In this document: positions 8,295 to 15,524 of the stretch, in pieces
Position numbering within the stretch: position 1 is the stretch's first letter
Layout of the letters: every line of letters starts with the position of its first letter
From: Halorussus salilacus
Lineage (GTDB): Archaea > Halobacteriota > Halobacteria > Halobacteriales > Haladaptataceae
Direction: 5' to 3'
Assembly: GCF_024138125.1 (NCBI RefSeq)
Contig: NZ_CP099993.1
Span: 1,240,001 to 1,304,000, forward strand
Length of the DNA: 64,000 bases
Position numbers and translations under genes: made by a program
Notes under the pieces: model-generated
The model's database searches: none
What the model was told of the DNA's origin: nothing
What the model saw: the letters and a program-made list of their open reading frames with translations, nothing else

Positions 8295-10091
8295 TCACCG
8301 GTTCACGAGCGTGTTGCCGTCGTATCGGTATCCCGCCTGACGGAACGCCTCGCGGGCCGCCTCGACGTCGAGTTCGCCGTCGGAGCCAAAGAATGGTAGC
8401 ACGGGGTCCTCGCCATCCCACGAGAGGTCGGACGCCTCCCAGTCGGTGACTGCGAGCGGGCTCGCGGCGGGTATGGCGTAGCCGTCGAACACCTCCGAGG
8501 CGACGTGCTCCTTGTCGAGCAGTCGGGCGACGTTTCGACGGAACCGCGGGTTCCCCAGCGGTGGCCGCTGGACGTTGAACCCGAGGTGGTAGAACGACCG
8601 CGAGGTCTCGACGACCAGATTGATGTCGGAGCTTCTGGCGAGTCTGGGGACGATACTCGGTGAGACGGGCGACGCCATCGCGTCGGCCTCCTCGGTTTCG
8701 AGGAGTTCGACGGCCGACGGTTCGGAGGGAGCGACCTGCAACACGAGTTCCTCGAAGCCGACCTCGAACCGCGGGCGTTCGTCGTCCGAGTCGTCGTGGA
8801 GGAAGTGGTCGTCGAATCGCGAGAACACCACCTGCTCGGCCGCGTCCTTCTCCTCGAACTGCAACGGACCGCTTCCCACCGGTTCCGGGTTGTCCCAGAC
8901 GACCGCCTCGGTCGTCCGGTCGCCGAGGTCGATGCCCGCGACGTCGGCGTCGCTCGACTTCGACTCCCAGATGCGCTCGGGGAGTATCGGCACGGTGAAC
9001 GCGCGTTCGGCGACCGAGGGGTCGCTGGGGACGAACGCTATCTCGACCGTCCGAGAGTCGACCTGCTCGATGTTGTCGACCAGCGACACCCGAGACCGGA
9101 ACATGGGTGCCGGAACCGGGCCGTCGTCGCTACCGAGCGAGGTGTCGGCGAGGAATCGGTAGGTGAACACCACGTCCGAGGCGGTGAGCGACTCGCCGTC
9201 GTGCCACGTCACGTCCTCGCGGAGGGTGACGCTGGCGACTGGTCGGTCGTCGCTCGCGTCGTGGGTCCACTCCCAGTCCTCTGCGAGCCACGGTCGCAGG
9301 CTCTCGTCGTAGCGCCGGGCGAGCGGGTCGTACAGCAGTCCCGTGAACGTTCCCCGGTTCCGGAACTCGGTCGCCAGCGGATTGAGGTTCTTGGTCAGCC
9401 TGTCGTCGGTCACCAGCAAGTCCACCCGTTCTGCGTCGTCGCTCACTGGGTCGAGCGCGAGGTAGCCGAGCGGTCGACCGAGTCCGTACTGGTTCCAGCC
9501 CTCGAACCGGTCGGTCCGAGCGCCCCACACGTCGTCCGGGAACGCGACGACGGTGAACGGTTGCTGTTGGGCGACGGTCTCCTGGAGTTCCGCCAGCGTC
9601 TCGTGGCGTTCGGAGCCGTGTCTTCGGCGCTGAACGTCGAGGAGTTCGTCTACGTCGAGGTCGGAGTACCCGAAGGGGTTCTGCCACCCCGGTTCCTCGA
9701 TGTACTTGGAGTGGAGCAGAGAGCGCAGAAAGTCCGGGTCGTCGTATCCGGGGTGCTGGGCCACGTAGATGTCGAACTCCTTGTTGATGAGCACGTCGCG
9801 GAGGAGTTCCTGTTCGTCCATCGGCGTCACGCTCGCGTCGATGCCGACCTCGGTCAGGCGCTCGGTCACGATTCTAGCGATGTGGGCCGCCTGCGAGTCG
9901 ATGTCGGCGGGGACCGTCTTCACTTCGAGCGACACCTGTCGGGAGGGGTCGCGATTGGCGATGCTTCGGACGCGTCGGACACACCCCGCGGTACTCGCGG
10001 TCGCGACGCCCGCAACACCCGCGAGTAGCGCGCGCCTGCGACCGTCGAGTCGGCTTCCGTCGTCGTCGAGCATCGTATCTTCTTGCCCCAT
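8295..10091 (-). CDS. ABC transporter substrate-binding protein, family 5 (Tat lipoprotein)
   Basis: 598-residue extracellular solute-binding protein of the oligopeptide/nickel type. The N-terminus has the twin-arginine stretch RRRALLAG followed by a hydrophobic run and the lipobox STAGC, so it should be exported folded and lipid-anchored. Family 5 signatures include TWHDGESLTASDVVFTYRF (about residues 300-318) and EPVGSGP. No ABC permease or ATPase genes are adjacent; the PAP2 gene follows instead. A clear paralogue is encoded at 33525-35291. The ATG at 10091 lies about 22 nt after a TATA-like CTTGTAATG; the second ATG at 10073 is an alternative. The ligand is unknown. Confidence 0.92.
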   Translation of the reverse strand: MGQEDTMLDDDGSRLDGRRRALLAGVAGVATASTAGCVRRVRSIANRDPSRQVSLEVKTVPADIDSQAAHIARIVTERLTEVGIDASVTPMDEQELLRDVLINKEFDIYVAQHPGYDDPDFLRSLLHSKYIEEPGWQNPFGYSDLDVDELLDVQRRRHGSERHETLAELQETVAQQQPFTVVAFPDDVWGARTDRFEGWNQYGLGRPLGYLALDPVSDDAERVDLLVTDDRLTKNLNPLATEFRNRGTFTGLLYDPLARRYDESLRPWLAEDWEWTHDASDDRPVASVTLREDVTWHDGESLTASDVVFTYRFLADTSLGSDDGPVPAPMFRSRVSLVDNIEQVDSRTVEIAFVPSDPSVAERAFTVPILPERIWESKSSDADVAGIDLGDRTTEAVVWDNPEPVGSGPLQFEEKDAAEQVVFSRFDDHFLHDDSDDERPRFEVGFEELVLQVAPSEPSAVELLETEEADAMASPVSPSIVPRLARSSDINLVVETSRSFYHLGFNVQRPPLGNPRFRRNVARLLDKEHVASEVFDGYAIPAASPLAVTDWEASDLSWDGEDPVLPFFGSDGELDVEAAREAFRQAGYRYDGNTLVNR

Positions 10092-10193
10092 CCAGCTACG
10101 GTCAGGCCCATTACAAGTGCTCGGGTATAGACCTGACGGTATTTCCCGAATCGGGGCAGGAAACCGCCACGTTCGGATTCGCGGCGAACGGAA

Positions 10194-11531
10194 TCACTCC
10201 GCGGGACCGAGTCGGACGAGCACGTCGTCGCGCTCGCGTGGGAACGTGTCGCCGCGCGGGCGACCGTCGCGGTTCGACGTGATGGCGTAGAGGTGACCGT
10301 CGGGTCCCTGCTCGACGTGGCGGACCCTGCCGAGCACGTCCTCGAAGGTTCGGTGGGAGGTGGCCGCGAGCGCGTCGTCGTACCACGAGTCGTCGTACGC
10401 CTCGGCGTCGCCGTCGCGGGGCGGCCCCTCGCCTTCGCGGTTGAGCGTCACGACGTTGACGTGCTGGCCGATGAGCGTTCCGACGACCAGCCGGTTCGTC
10501 CACTCGGGGACCGTCTCGCCGGTGTAGAAGACGCAACCGCAGATGCCCCACGACTCCTCGGCGGTGTTGACCAGCGGGTGGGCGTAGGCGTCGTCCTCGG
10601 AGTACTCCTCGCGCGTGCGAACCTCGGGCCAGCCGTAGTTCTCGCCCGCCCGGAGGAGGTTCACCTCGTCGCGGCCGTCCGGGCCGTGTTCGGTGACGAG
10701 GGGCCGAGCGTCCGGGAGCCACGCGATGCCCTGCGGGTTCCGGTGGCCGTAGGTGAACACCCGGGGGTCGCCCGCGTCGGGGTTGTCCGGATGTGGCTCG
10801 CCGTCGGGCGTGAGTCGGAGGACGCTCCCCGGGAGCGCGTCGGGGTCCTGCGCGAGGTCGGGGTCCCCCGCGTCGCCGACCGTGACCCAGAGGTAGTTCG
10901 CCGGGCCGAACGCGATTCGCCCGCCGTTATGAACGGTGTCGGCCGGGATGTCGTCGACGAGGACCTCCGCGGTGTCTGCCGGGTCGTCGGCGTCGATGTC
11001 GTATCGGACGACCCGATTCACCGTGCCGTCGTCGGTCTCCGCGGTGAAGTAGACGTAGACGAACGGGGCGTCCGGGTACTCGGGGTGGACCGCGACCCCG
11101 AGCATGCCGCCTTCGCCGCCCTCGACGAACCACGTCTCCCAGTGGGGCTCGTCGTCGGGTCCGGGCGAGAGCGCCTCGGCGTCGATGACCGAGTCGGGTG
11201 CCGCGATCCGCTGGAGGTCGCCGCCGTCGAACTCGTGGACCCGGCCGGTCCGCTCGGTCACGAACAGTTCGCCGGTGGGCGCGAACGAGAGGTCCCACGG
11301 GATTTCGAGGTTCTCGACCAGCACCTCGACCTCGACGTCGGCCGGGAGCGGCGGGTCGGTCGGCCCCTCCCAGTCGGGGTCGTAGCGCTCCCACTCGGTC
11401 TCGTCGTGGGTCACCTCGTAGTCGTACTCGGGGGTCGGCTCGCCGACTTCGACCTTCCCACAGCCAGCGAGCGCGGTAGCGCCCGCGGCCGCGAGGAAGT
11501 GCCGTCTGGAGGTCGTCGGAACTCCGTCCAT
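10194..11531 (-). CDS. PQQ-type glucose/sorbosone dehydrogenase (lipoprotein)
   Basis: 445-residue six-bladed beta-propeller sugar dehydrogenase. The N-terminus TSRRHFLAAAGATALAGC is a Tat signal with lipobox, so the enzyme acts outside the cell, anchored to the membrane. IPWDLSFAPTGELFVTERTGR (about residues 78-98), VHNGGRIAFGP (about 200; His expected at the active site) and YGHRNPQGIAW (about 253) are family motifs. It would oxidise aldose sugars using pyrroloquinoline quinone, although cofactor supply is not visible here. A palindromic iron-box-like site overlaps its promoter (11544-11559). Confidence 0.92.
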   Translation of the reverse strand: MDGVPTTSRRHFLAAAGATALAGCGKVEVGEPTPEYDYEVTHDETEWERYDPDWEGPTDPPLPADVEVEVLVENLEIPWDLSFAPTGELFVTERTGRVHEFDGGDLQRIAAPDSVIDAEALSPGPDDEPHWETWFVEGGEGGMLGVAVHPEYPDAPFVYVYFTAETDDGTVNRVVRYDIDADDPADTAEVLVDDIPADTVHNGGRIAFGPANYLWVTVGDAGDPDLAQDPDALPGSVLRLTPDGEPHPDNPDAGDPRVFTYGHRNPQGIAWLPDARPLVTEHGPDGRDEVNLLRAGENYGWPEVRTREEYSEDDAYAHPLVNTAEESWGICGCVFYTGETVPEWTNRLVVGTLIGQHVNVVTLNREGEGPPRDGDAEAYDDSWYDDALAATSHRTFEDVLGRVRHVEQGPDGHLYAITSNRDGRPRGDTFPRERDDVLVRLGPAE

Positions 11532-11543
11532 ACCCACCGGTGA

Positions 11544-11559
11544 TTTAGGCACACCTAAA
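11544..11559. promoter_or_regulatory. DtxR/IdeR-like operator
   Basis: TTTAGGCACACCTAAA is a perfect 6-4-6 palindrome whose half-sites TTAGG/CCTAA match the known binding sites of DtxR-family metal repressors, including the haloarchaeal Idr/SirR proteins. It lies 13 bases ahead of the ATG of the sugar dehydrogenase and overlaps the place where its TATA box should be, so binding would block transcription. It also lies 85 bp ahead of the divergent cupin gene. Confidence 0.65.
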
Positions 11560-11644
11560 AGATATCCATTCGGCTCGGCCGTGGGAACGACCGACGGGGT
11601 GGGTCGGGACCAGCTATTAGCCCCTCCGTGCCGTCCGCTCGCAC

Positions 11645-11971
11645 ATGTCGTACACCAAGGTGGATTCGCGCGACGTGGACCCCATCGCCGACGGACTGCG
11701 CTTCCTCCGCGACCCGCTCGACTGCGAGAAACTCGGCGTGACCGTCCTCGACGCCGACCCCGGTTGGACCGGCAAGGAACACGACCACGCCGACGACGGC
11801 CAAGAGGAGGTGTACGTCCTGCTGGAGGGGTCGGCGACGGTCTCGGTCGAGGGCGAGGACGTGGAACTGGAGTCCGGCGAGGCGCTCCGGATTCCGGCCG
11901 ACGCGACCCGGCAAATTCGGAACGGCGACACCGAGAGCCAGTTCGTGCTGGTCGGGGCGTCCGGGGAGTGA
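11645..11971 (+). CDS. Cupin-domain protein
   Basis: 108-residue single-cupin beta-barrel. Motif 1 (EHDHADDGQEEVYVLLEG, about residues 43-60) holds the two histidines and glutamate used for metal binding. Motif 2 (around PADATRQIRNG, about 86-96) lacks the usual histidine. The function is unassigned: small cupins of this kind act as isomerases, dioxygenases or ligand sensors. Divergent from the sugar dehydrogenase, convergent with rpsG, from which it is separated by a strong hairpin. Confidence 0.88.
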   Translation: MSYTKVDSRDVDPIADGLRFLRDPLDCEKLGVTVLDADPGWTGKEHDHADDGQEEVYVLLEGSATVSVEGEDVELESGEALRIPADATRQIRNGDTESQFVLVGASGE

Positions 11972-12017
11972 CTCGCCGACGACTCGCCGACCGATAGCGT
12001 CCCCGACGACTCACCGA

Positions 12018-12057
12018 CCGATAGCGGCGGCGCTCCGCCGAGCGCCGCCGCTATCGG
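12018..12057. terminator. Perfect 18-bp hairpin between convergent genes
   Basis: Positions 12018-12035 and 12040-12057 are exact reverse complements (CCGATAGCGGCGGCGCTC and its complement) with a 4-nt CGCC loop. It lies between the 3' ends of the cupin gene (+) and rpsG (-), as expected for a bidirectional terminator. Confidence 0.75.
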
Positions 12058-12087
12058 AACGTGGAGAACGAAAGCAGAGAAATCCGC

Positions 12088-12705
12088 TTAGCGGGCCGCG
12101 GCCGCGACGCGCTCTTTCTCTTCTTTCTGGTTGATGGCGTAGGTCTGGACGTCGTAGTTGGCCGCGCCGACGAGCTGGTCGGCGAGCGCGTCGGCGGCGT
12201 CGGTCGAGGTCTTGAACGACGCGCTGTGGACGCCCTCGGCGATGAACTTCAGCGACTGGTCGACACGGCGCTGGGGCGCGACGTCGACGGCCTTCGGCAC
12301 CGAGATGCCGCCGTACTTCAGGCGGACGGTCTCCTCGCGCGGGGCGGCGTTCTCGACCGCCTCGACGAGCACCTGCACCGGGTTCTCGTCGGTGCGCTCG
12401 TGGATGGTCTCGAACGCGTCGCGGACGATCTTGAGCGTCTGCTGTTTCTTGCCGGTGTTCTCCTCGGTCTGCATCAGGCGGTTGGTGAGCCGCTCGACGA
12501 CCGAGACCTCGCTCTTCTTGAACTGCTTGCCAGCGTGGCGGCCCATCGTGTGGGCGACCGGCGTGACGTTGATGTAGCGCTCGGTCGAGGGGTCGCTGTA
12601 CTCGACGTTCGTGACGTCCCACTCGCCGAACAGCTTCGCATCGCCTACGGTCTCCTCGTCGGTCGCGACGGGCGCGTCGGGGTCGGGTTGGTCTTCTGCC
12701 GCCAT
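12088..12705 (-). CDS. rpsG: 30S ribosomal protein S7
   Basis: 205-residue archaeal S7 (uS7), a primary 16S rRNA binder of the 30S head. Diagnostic segments are MGRHAGKQFKKSEVSVVERL (about 54-73), a NPVQVLVEAVENAAPREET stretch and the C-terminal YAINQKEEKERVAAAAR. The acidic N-terminal extension is typical of halophiles. It starts 2 nt after rpsL; the ATG at 12705 is favoured over upstream in-frame sequence lying within rpsL. Confidence 0.97.
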   Translation of the reverse strand: MAAEDQPDPDAPVATDEETVGDAKLFGEWDVTNVEYSDPSTERYINVTPVAHTMGRHAGKQFKKSEVSVVERLTNRLMQTEENTGKKQQTLKIVRDAFETIHERTDENPVQVLVEAVENAAPREETVRLKYGGISVPKAVDVAPQRRVDQSLKFIAEGVHSASFKTSTDAADALADQLVGAANYDVQTYAINQKEEKERVAAAAR

Positions 12706-12707
12706 GG

Positions 12708-13136
12708 TTATCGCACCGGCTTTTCGGCGTTTCCGCGGACCAGTTCTTCGAGGCTCACGCCGTTGACCTTCTCGACCTTGTAGTTGACGCCACCGAGGTC
12801 GCCCATCGCGCGGCCCTTCGCGCCGCCGATGCCCGCGATGGTGACCTCGTCGTGCTCGTCGATGAACGAAATCGCGCCGTCGCCGGGGCAGAACGCGGTG
12901 ACCTGCTTGCCGTTCTTGATGAGCTGGACCCGGACGCACTTCCGGATGGCGGAGTTGGGCTGTTTGGCCTCGACGCCCACCTTCTCCAGAACGATACCTC
13001 GGCCCTGCGGCGCGCCTTCGAGGGGGTCGGACTTCACGTTGAGGCCGCGCTCGCGTCGGGCGTAATCGGAGTCGGACCACCGGTGATTCTGGCGGTCCTT
13101 CTTGAGTTTTCGCGCTGCGTACTTGCCGTTCGCCAT
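12708..13136 (-). CDS. rpsL: 30S ribosomal protein S12
   Basis: 142-residue S12 (uS12) of the decoding centre. [19 protein letters not shown] (about 58-76) and the [18 protein letters not shown] loop are hallmark segments; the first holds the region where streptomycin-resistance changes occur in homologues. Normal archaeal length. First gene of the rpsL-rpsG pair, preceded by a 730-bp gap separating it from nusA, so it probably has its own promoter. Confidence 0.97.
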   Translation of the reverse strand: MANGKYAARKLKKDRQNHRWSDSDYARRERGLNVKSDPLEGAPQGRGIVLEKVGVEAKQPNSAIRKCVRVQLIKNGKQVTAFCPGDGAISFIDEHDEVTIAGIGGAKGRAMGDLGGVNYKVEKVNGVSLEELVRGNAEKPVR

Positions 13137-13392
13137 ATGGCGTGGACTATCCGACGGAGCTACTTAAGCCTCCCTCTTTCGAGACGGAGTTACGGCCGCA
13201 GGTCGCCCGAGAGGGGTCGATTACGGAATCTGAGCCCGTTTCAGCGAATGGTTCTGCTCGTCGCTTAGGGCCGATTCGCCGCCGAGAGCTAGTGGTTCGG
13301 GGTTCGGGGGAAAACTGCGGGTTCTGGATTTCTATTTTCGGAAGCGGGGGTCACATTCGAATCGACGCCAACTACGAAACTACTCAGTCCTC

Positions 13393-13493
13393 GAAAGCCC
13401 CCGCCCGCTCGCGTGACCGCGAGCGGGCGGCCCCTTTCAGTCCCACCTCGTGGATTGTTCCACCGGTCGTCGCTCCGTGGACTGGTCCACCCG
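13393..13493. repeat. Palindromic dispersed element, copy A
   Basis: GAAAGCCC, then CCGCCCGCTCGCG (13401-13413) and its exact complement CGCGAGCGGGCGG (13418-13430), then CCCCTTTCAGTCCCACC. The same order, with matching flanks and a diverged GTGGACTG tail, recurs at 36882-37060. Confidence 0.75.
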
Positions 13494-13634
13494 GCGCGCG
13501 CTGGTGCGGCCCCGGCGGTCTGGGGCCGCACCAAGGCGTGCGAGGGATGACTGAGCGAGCGACCGAAGGGAGCGAGCGAGGGAGTCGGTTGGGGAGGGTC
13601 GTGGCCTGCGGTCGCGGTGCGGTCCTCATAGGTG

Positions 13635-13756
13635 CCGGGAGTCGCTAGCTTCTCCGGCGCAGTCGTCGCGTCGAGTGGAACCGAGTCGAGTCGAGTTCCT
13701 ATCGCGTCGAGTCGAGTTCCTATCGCGTCGAGTCGAACGGGGCTAGCGACTCCCGG
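13635..13756. repeat. Inverted-repeat-bounded block of 21-bp tandem repeats
   Basis: CCGGGAGTCGCTAGC at 13635-13649 is repeated in exact inverse at 13742-13756. Between them, a 21-bp unit containing GAGTTCCTATCGCGTC occurs twice with partial copies (about 13686-13735). The layout resembles a small non-autonomous element or a long structured RNA segment. Confidence 0.7.
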
Positions 13757-13872
13757 TATCTAGAGAACCCACTCGCTCACTTCCATCGCTCGCCCGCCGT
13801 GGAACGCGAGAATTCACGAACCCTGCCTCAACGGAAGGCCGCAAAGAGAAGCCGAGAAACGGAGAATCCAAC

Positions 13873-14322
13873 CTACGTCAGCTGTATGTCGTCGATGTCG
13901 TAGTGTCGCTTTGCCAACTTCTCGGCGGCGAGGATGTTCCGGCCGCCCTCGCCGATGGCGACGCCGGTGTCCTCGGTGTCCACCTCGGCGTAGGCCACCG
14001 TCTCGTCGCCCTCGCTGACGGTGACGTTGTGCACCGCCGCCGGGGCCAGCGCGTTGGCGACGAAGTCCTCGGGCGTGTCGGCGTCCTCGACGAGGGTCAC
14101 GTCCCTGCCGAGCTGGCCCTCGACCTTCCGGACGTTCTCGCCGCCCGACCCGATGGCTCGGCCCATGTCGCCCGGCTTGACGAGGAAGACGACGCGCTCG
14201 TCGGGCGCGTCGTCGCCGTCCCTCTCGTCCTCGAAGACGACGCAGTCGCGGGCGGTCGCGCCCGTCTCGTCCTCGAAGAGGGCGATGTACTGGCGGGCCG
14301 TGTCCGAGAGCGTGACGACCAT
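13873..14322 (-). CDS. nusA: NusA-like KH-domain transcription factor
   Basis: 149-residue archaeal NusA, much shorter than the bacterial protein and made of two KH RNA-binding domains. The GxxG-type loops are AIGSGGENVRKVEGQLGRDV (about 56-75) and AIGEGGRNILAAEKLAKR (about 120-137). It is expected to act with RNA polymerase in termination or antitermination. It lies 2 nt after rpoA2, the conserved archaeal order. Confidence 0.94.
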   Translation of the reverse strand: MVVTLSDTARQYIALFEDETGATARDCVVFEDERDGDDAPDERVVFLVKPGDMGRAIGSGGENVRKVEGQLGRDVTLVEDADTPEDFVANALAPAAVHNVTVSEGDETVAYAEVDTEDTGVAIGEGGRNILAAEKLAKRHYDIDDIQLT

Positions 14323-14324
14323 CC

Positions 14325-15518
14325 TCAGTCGGAGGCCTCGGGTTCGGCGTCGCCCGACAGCGACCCCATCCGGAGGTCCACGTCGCCCGTCCCGAGCTTG
14401 ATTGGCTTGCCCACGATGACGTTCTCGGTCACGCCGTTGAGGTCGTCGACCTCACCGTGGATGGCGGCGTCGAGCAGGTGGTTGACCGTGACCTCGAACG
14501 CCGCGCGCGCCAGCACCGAGTCCTTGCTACCGGAGATGCCGTGGCGGCCGATGGACTCGATGGTGCCCTGATTGGTCATGATGTCGGCGACCAGCATGAG
14601 GTGGCGGACGTTCACGTCGTCGAGGCCCTGCTCTTCGAGGGTGTCCATCGTCTCGTTGATGATGGCCTCGCGGGCGGCCTCGATGCCGAGATTCTTGTGG
14701 ATCTCGTGGATGTTGTTCGAGGTGGTCCGGCTGGCGTCGACCCCCTCGATGTCGATGACGTCGCCGAACGACGACCCCTCGGTGTAGAGGACGAACTCCT
14801 CGCGTTCGTCGAGCTGCTCCTTGCGGATGACGACCCGCGAGATGTCCTCAATGCCCTTGAACACGATGTCCCGTAGCTGTTCGACCAACTGGAGCAGGTC
14901 CCGGTAGCTGGGTTCCTGCGGGCCGAACTCGATGACCGTCCCCTGCTGGGTGGTCTGGACGCCCAGCGAGTCCTCGATTATCTCGGCGATCTCGTCGGGC
15001 GCGATCATCCGCTCTTCGAGGGTGTCCTCGTTGAGGTCGATGGAGACGATCATGTCGGCGACGTTGGTCGAGATGTCACCGAGCGCGAGTATCTTGGTCG
15101 CCTCGATCTGCCAGACGACCTCGTGGGCCTTCTCGCGGTCGGTGGCGTACTCGTCCTCCAGATGGACCGTCATCATCGGCGTGTCGGGGGTCTTGCGGGC
15201 GTCCACGAGCTCGATGAGTCGCGGCAGGCCCTGGGTCACGTCGATTTCCGCGACCCCCGCGTAGTGGAACGTGTTCATCGTCATCTGGGTTCCGGGCTCC
15301 CCGATTGACTGCGCGGAGACGGTCCCCACCGGGTCGAGCGGGTCCACGCGGGTGTCGAGGTACTGGCCCTCGACCGCCCGCGCGAGGTCGTCGGCCTGTT
15401 CGACGGTGACCCCGTCGCGTGCTTCGATGGTGCTGTACACCTCCTCTTTCAGCCGTCGCGGGAGGTCGGTGTCCTCGACGACGGCCTCGATGTCTTCGGA
15501 TACGTCGTATTCGGTCAT
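14325..15518 (-). CDS. rpoA2: DNA-directed RNA polymerase subunit A''
   Basis: 397-residue C-terminal part of the largest polymerase subunit (bacterial beta' C-terminus). [18 protein letters not shown] (about residues 72-89) is the conserved trigger-loop region needed for nucleotide addition, and [20 protein letters not shown] (about 327-346) is a standard A'' motif. It is separate from A', as in all archaea, and starts 6 nt after rpoA1. Confidence 0.97.
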   Translation of the reverse strand: MTEYDVSEDIEAVVEDTDLPRRLKEEVYSTIEARDGVTVEQADDLARAVEGQYLDTRVDPLDPVGTVSAQSIGEPGTQMTMNTFHYAGVAEIDVTQGLPRLIELVDARKTPDTPMMTVHLEDEYATDREKAHEVVWQIEATKILALGDISTNVADMIVSIDLNEDTLEERMIAPDEIAEIIEDSLGVQTTQQGTVIEFGPQEPSYRDLLQLVEQLRDIVFKGIEDISRVVIRKEQLDEREEFVLYTEGSSFGDVIDIEGVDASRTTSNNIHEIHKNLGIEAAREAIINETMDTLEEQGLDDVNVRHLMLVADIMTNQGTIESIGRHGISGSKDSVLARAAFEVTVNHLLDAAIHGEVDDLNGVTENVIVGKPIKLGTGDVDLRMGSLSGDAEPEASD

Positions 15519-15524
15519 GGGTTA

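Larger units (their letters stand above)
13137..13872. other. 736-bp gap with repeats, no credible gene
   Basis: Gap inside the nusA-rpsL cluster. Open frames here are arginine/serine-rich shadows without start signals. It holds a palindromic dispersed element (13393-13493), a stretch built on GAGCGAGCGACCGAAGGG, and a 122-bp structure (13635-13756) of inverted repeats around 21-bp tandem repeats. The sequence just upstream of rpsL (13137-13170, CTCCGTCGGATAGTCCACGCC on the coding strand) should contain the rpsL leader. Confidence 0.8.
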
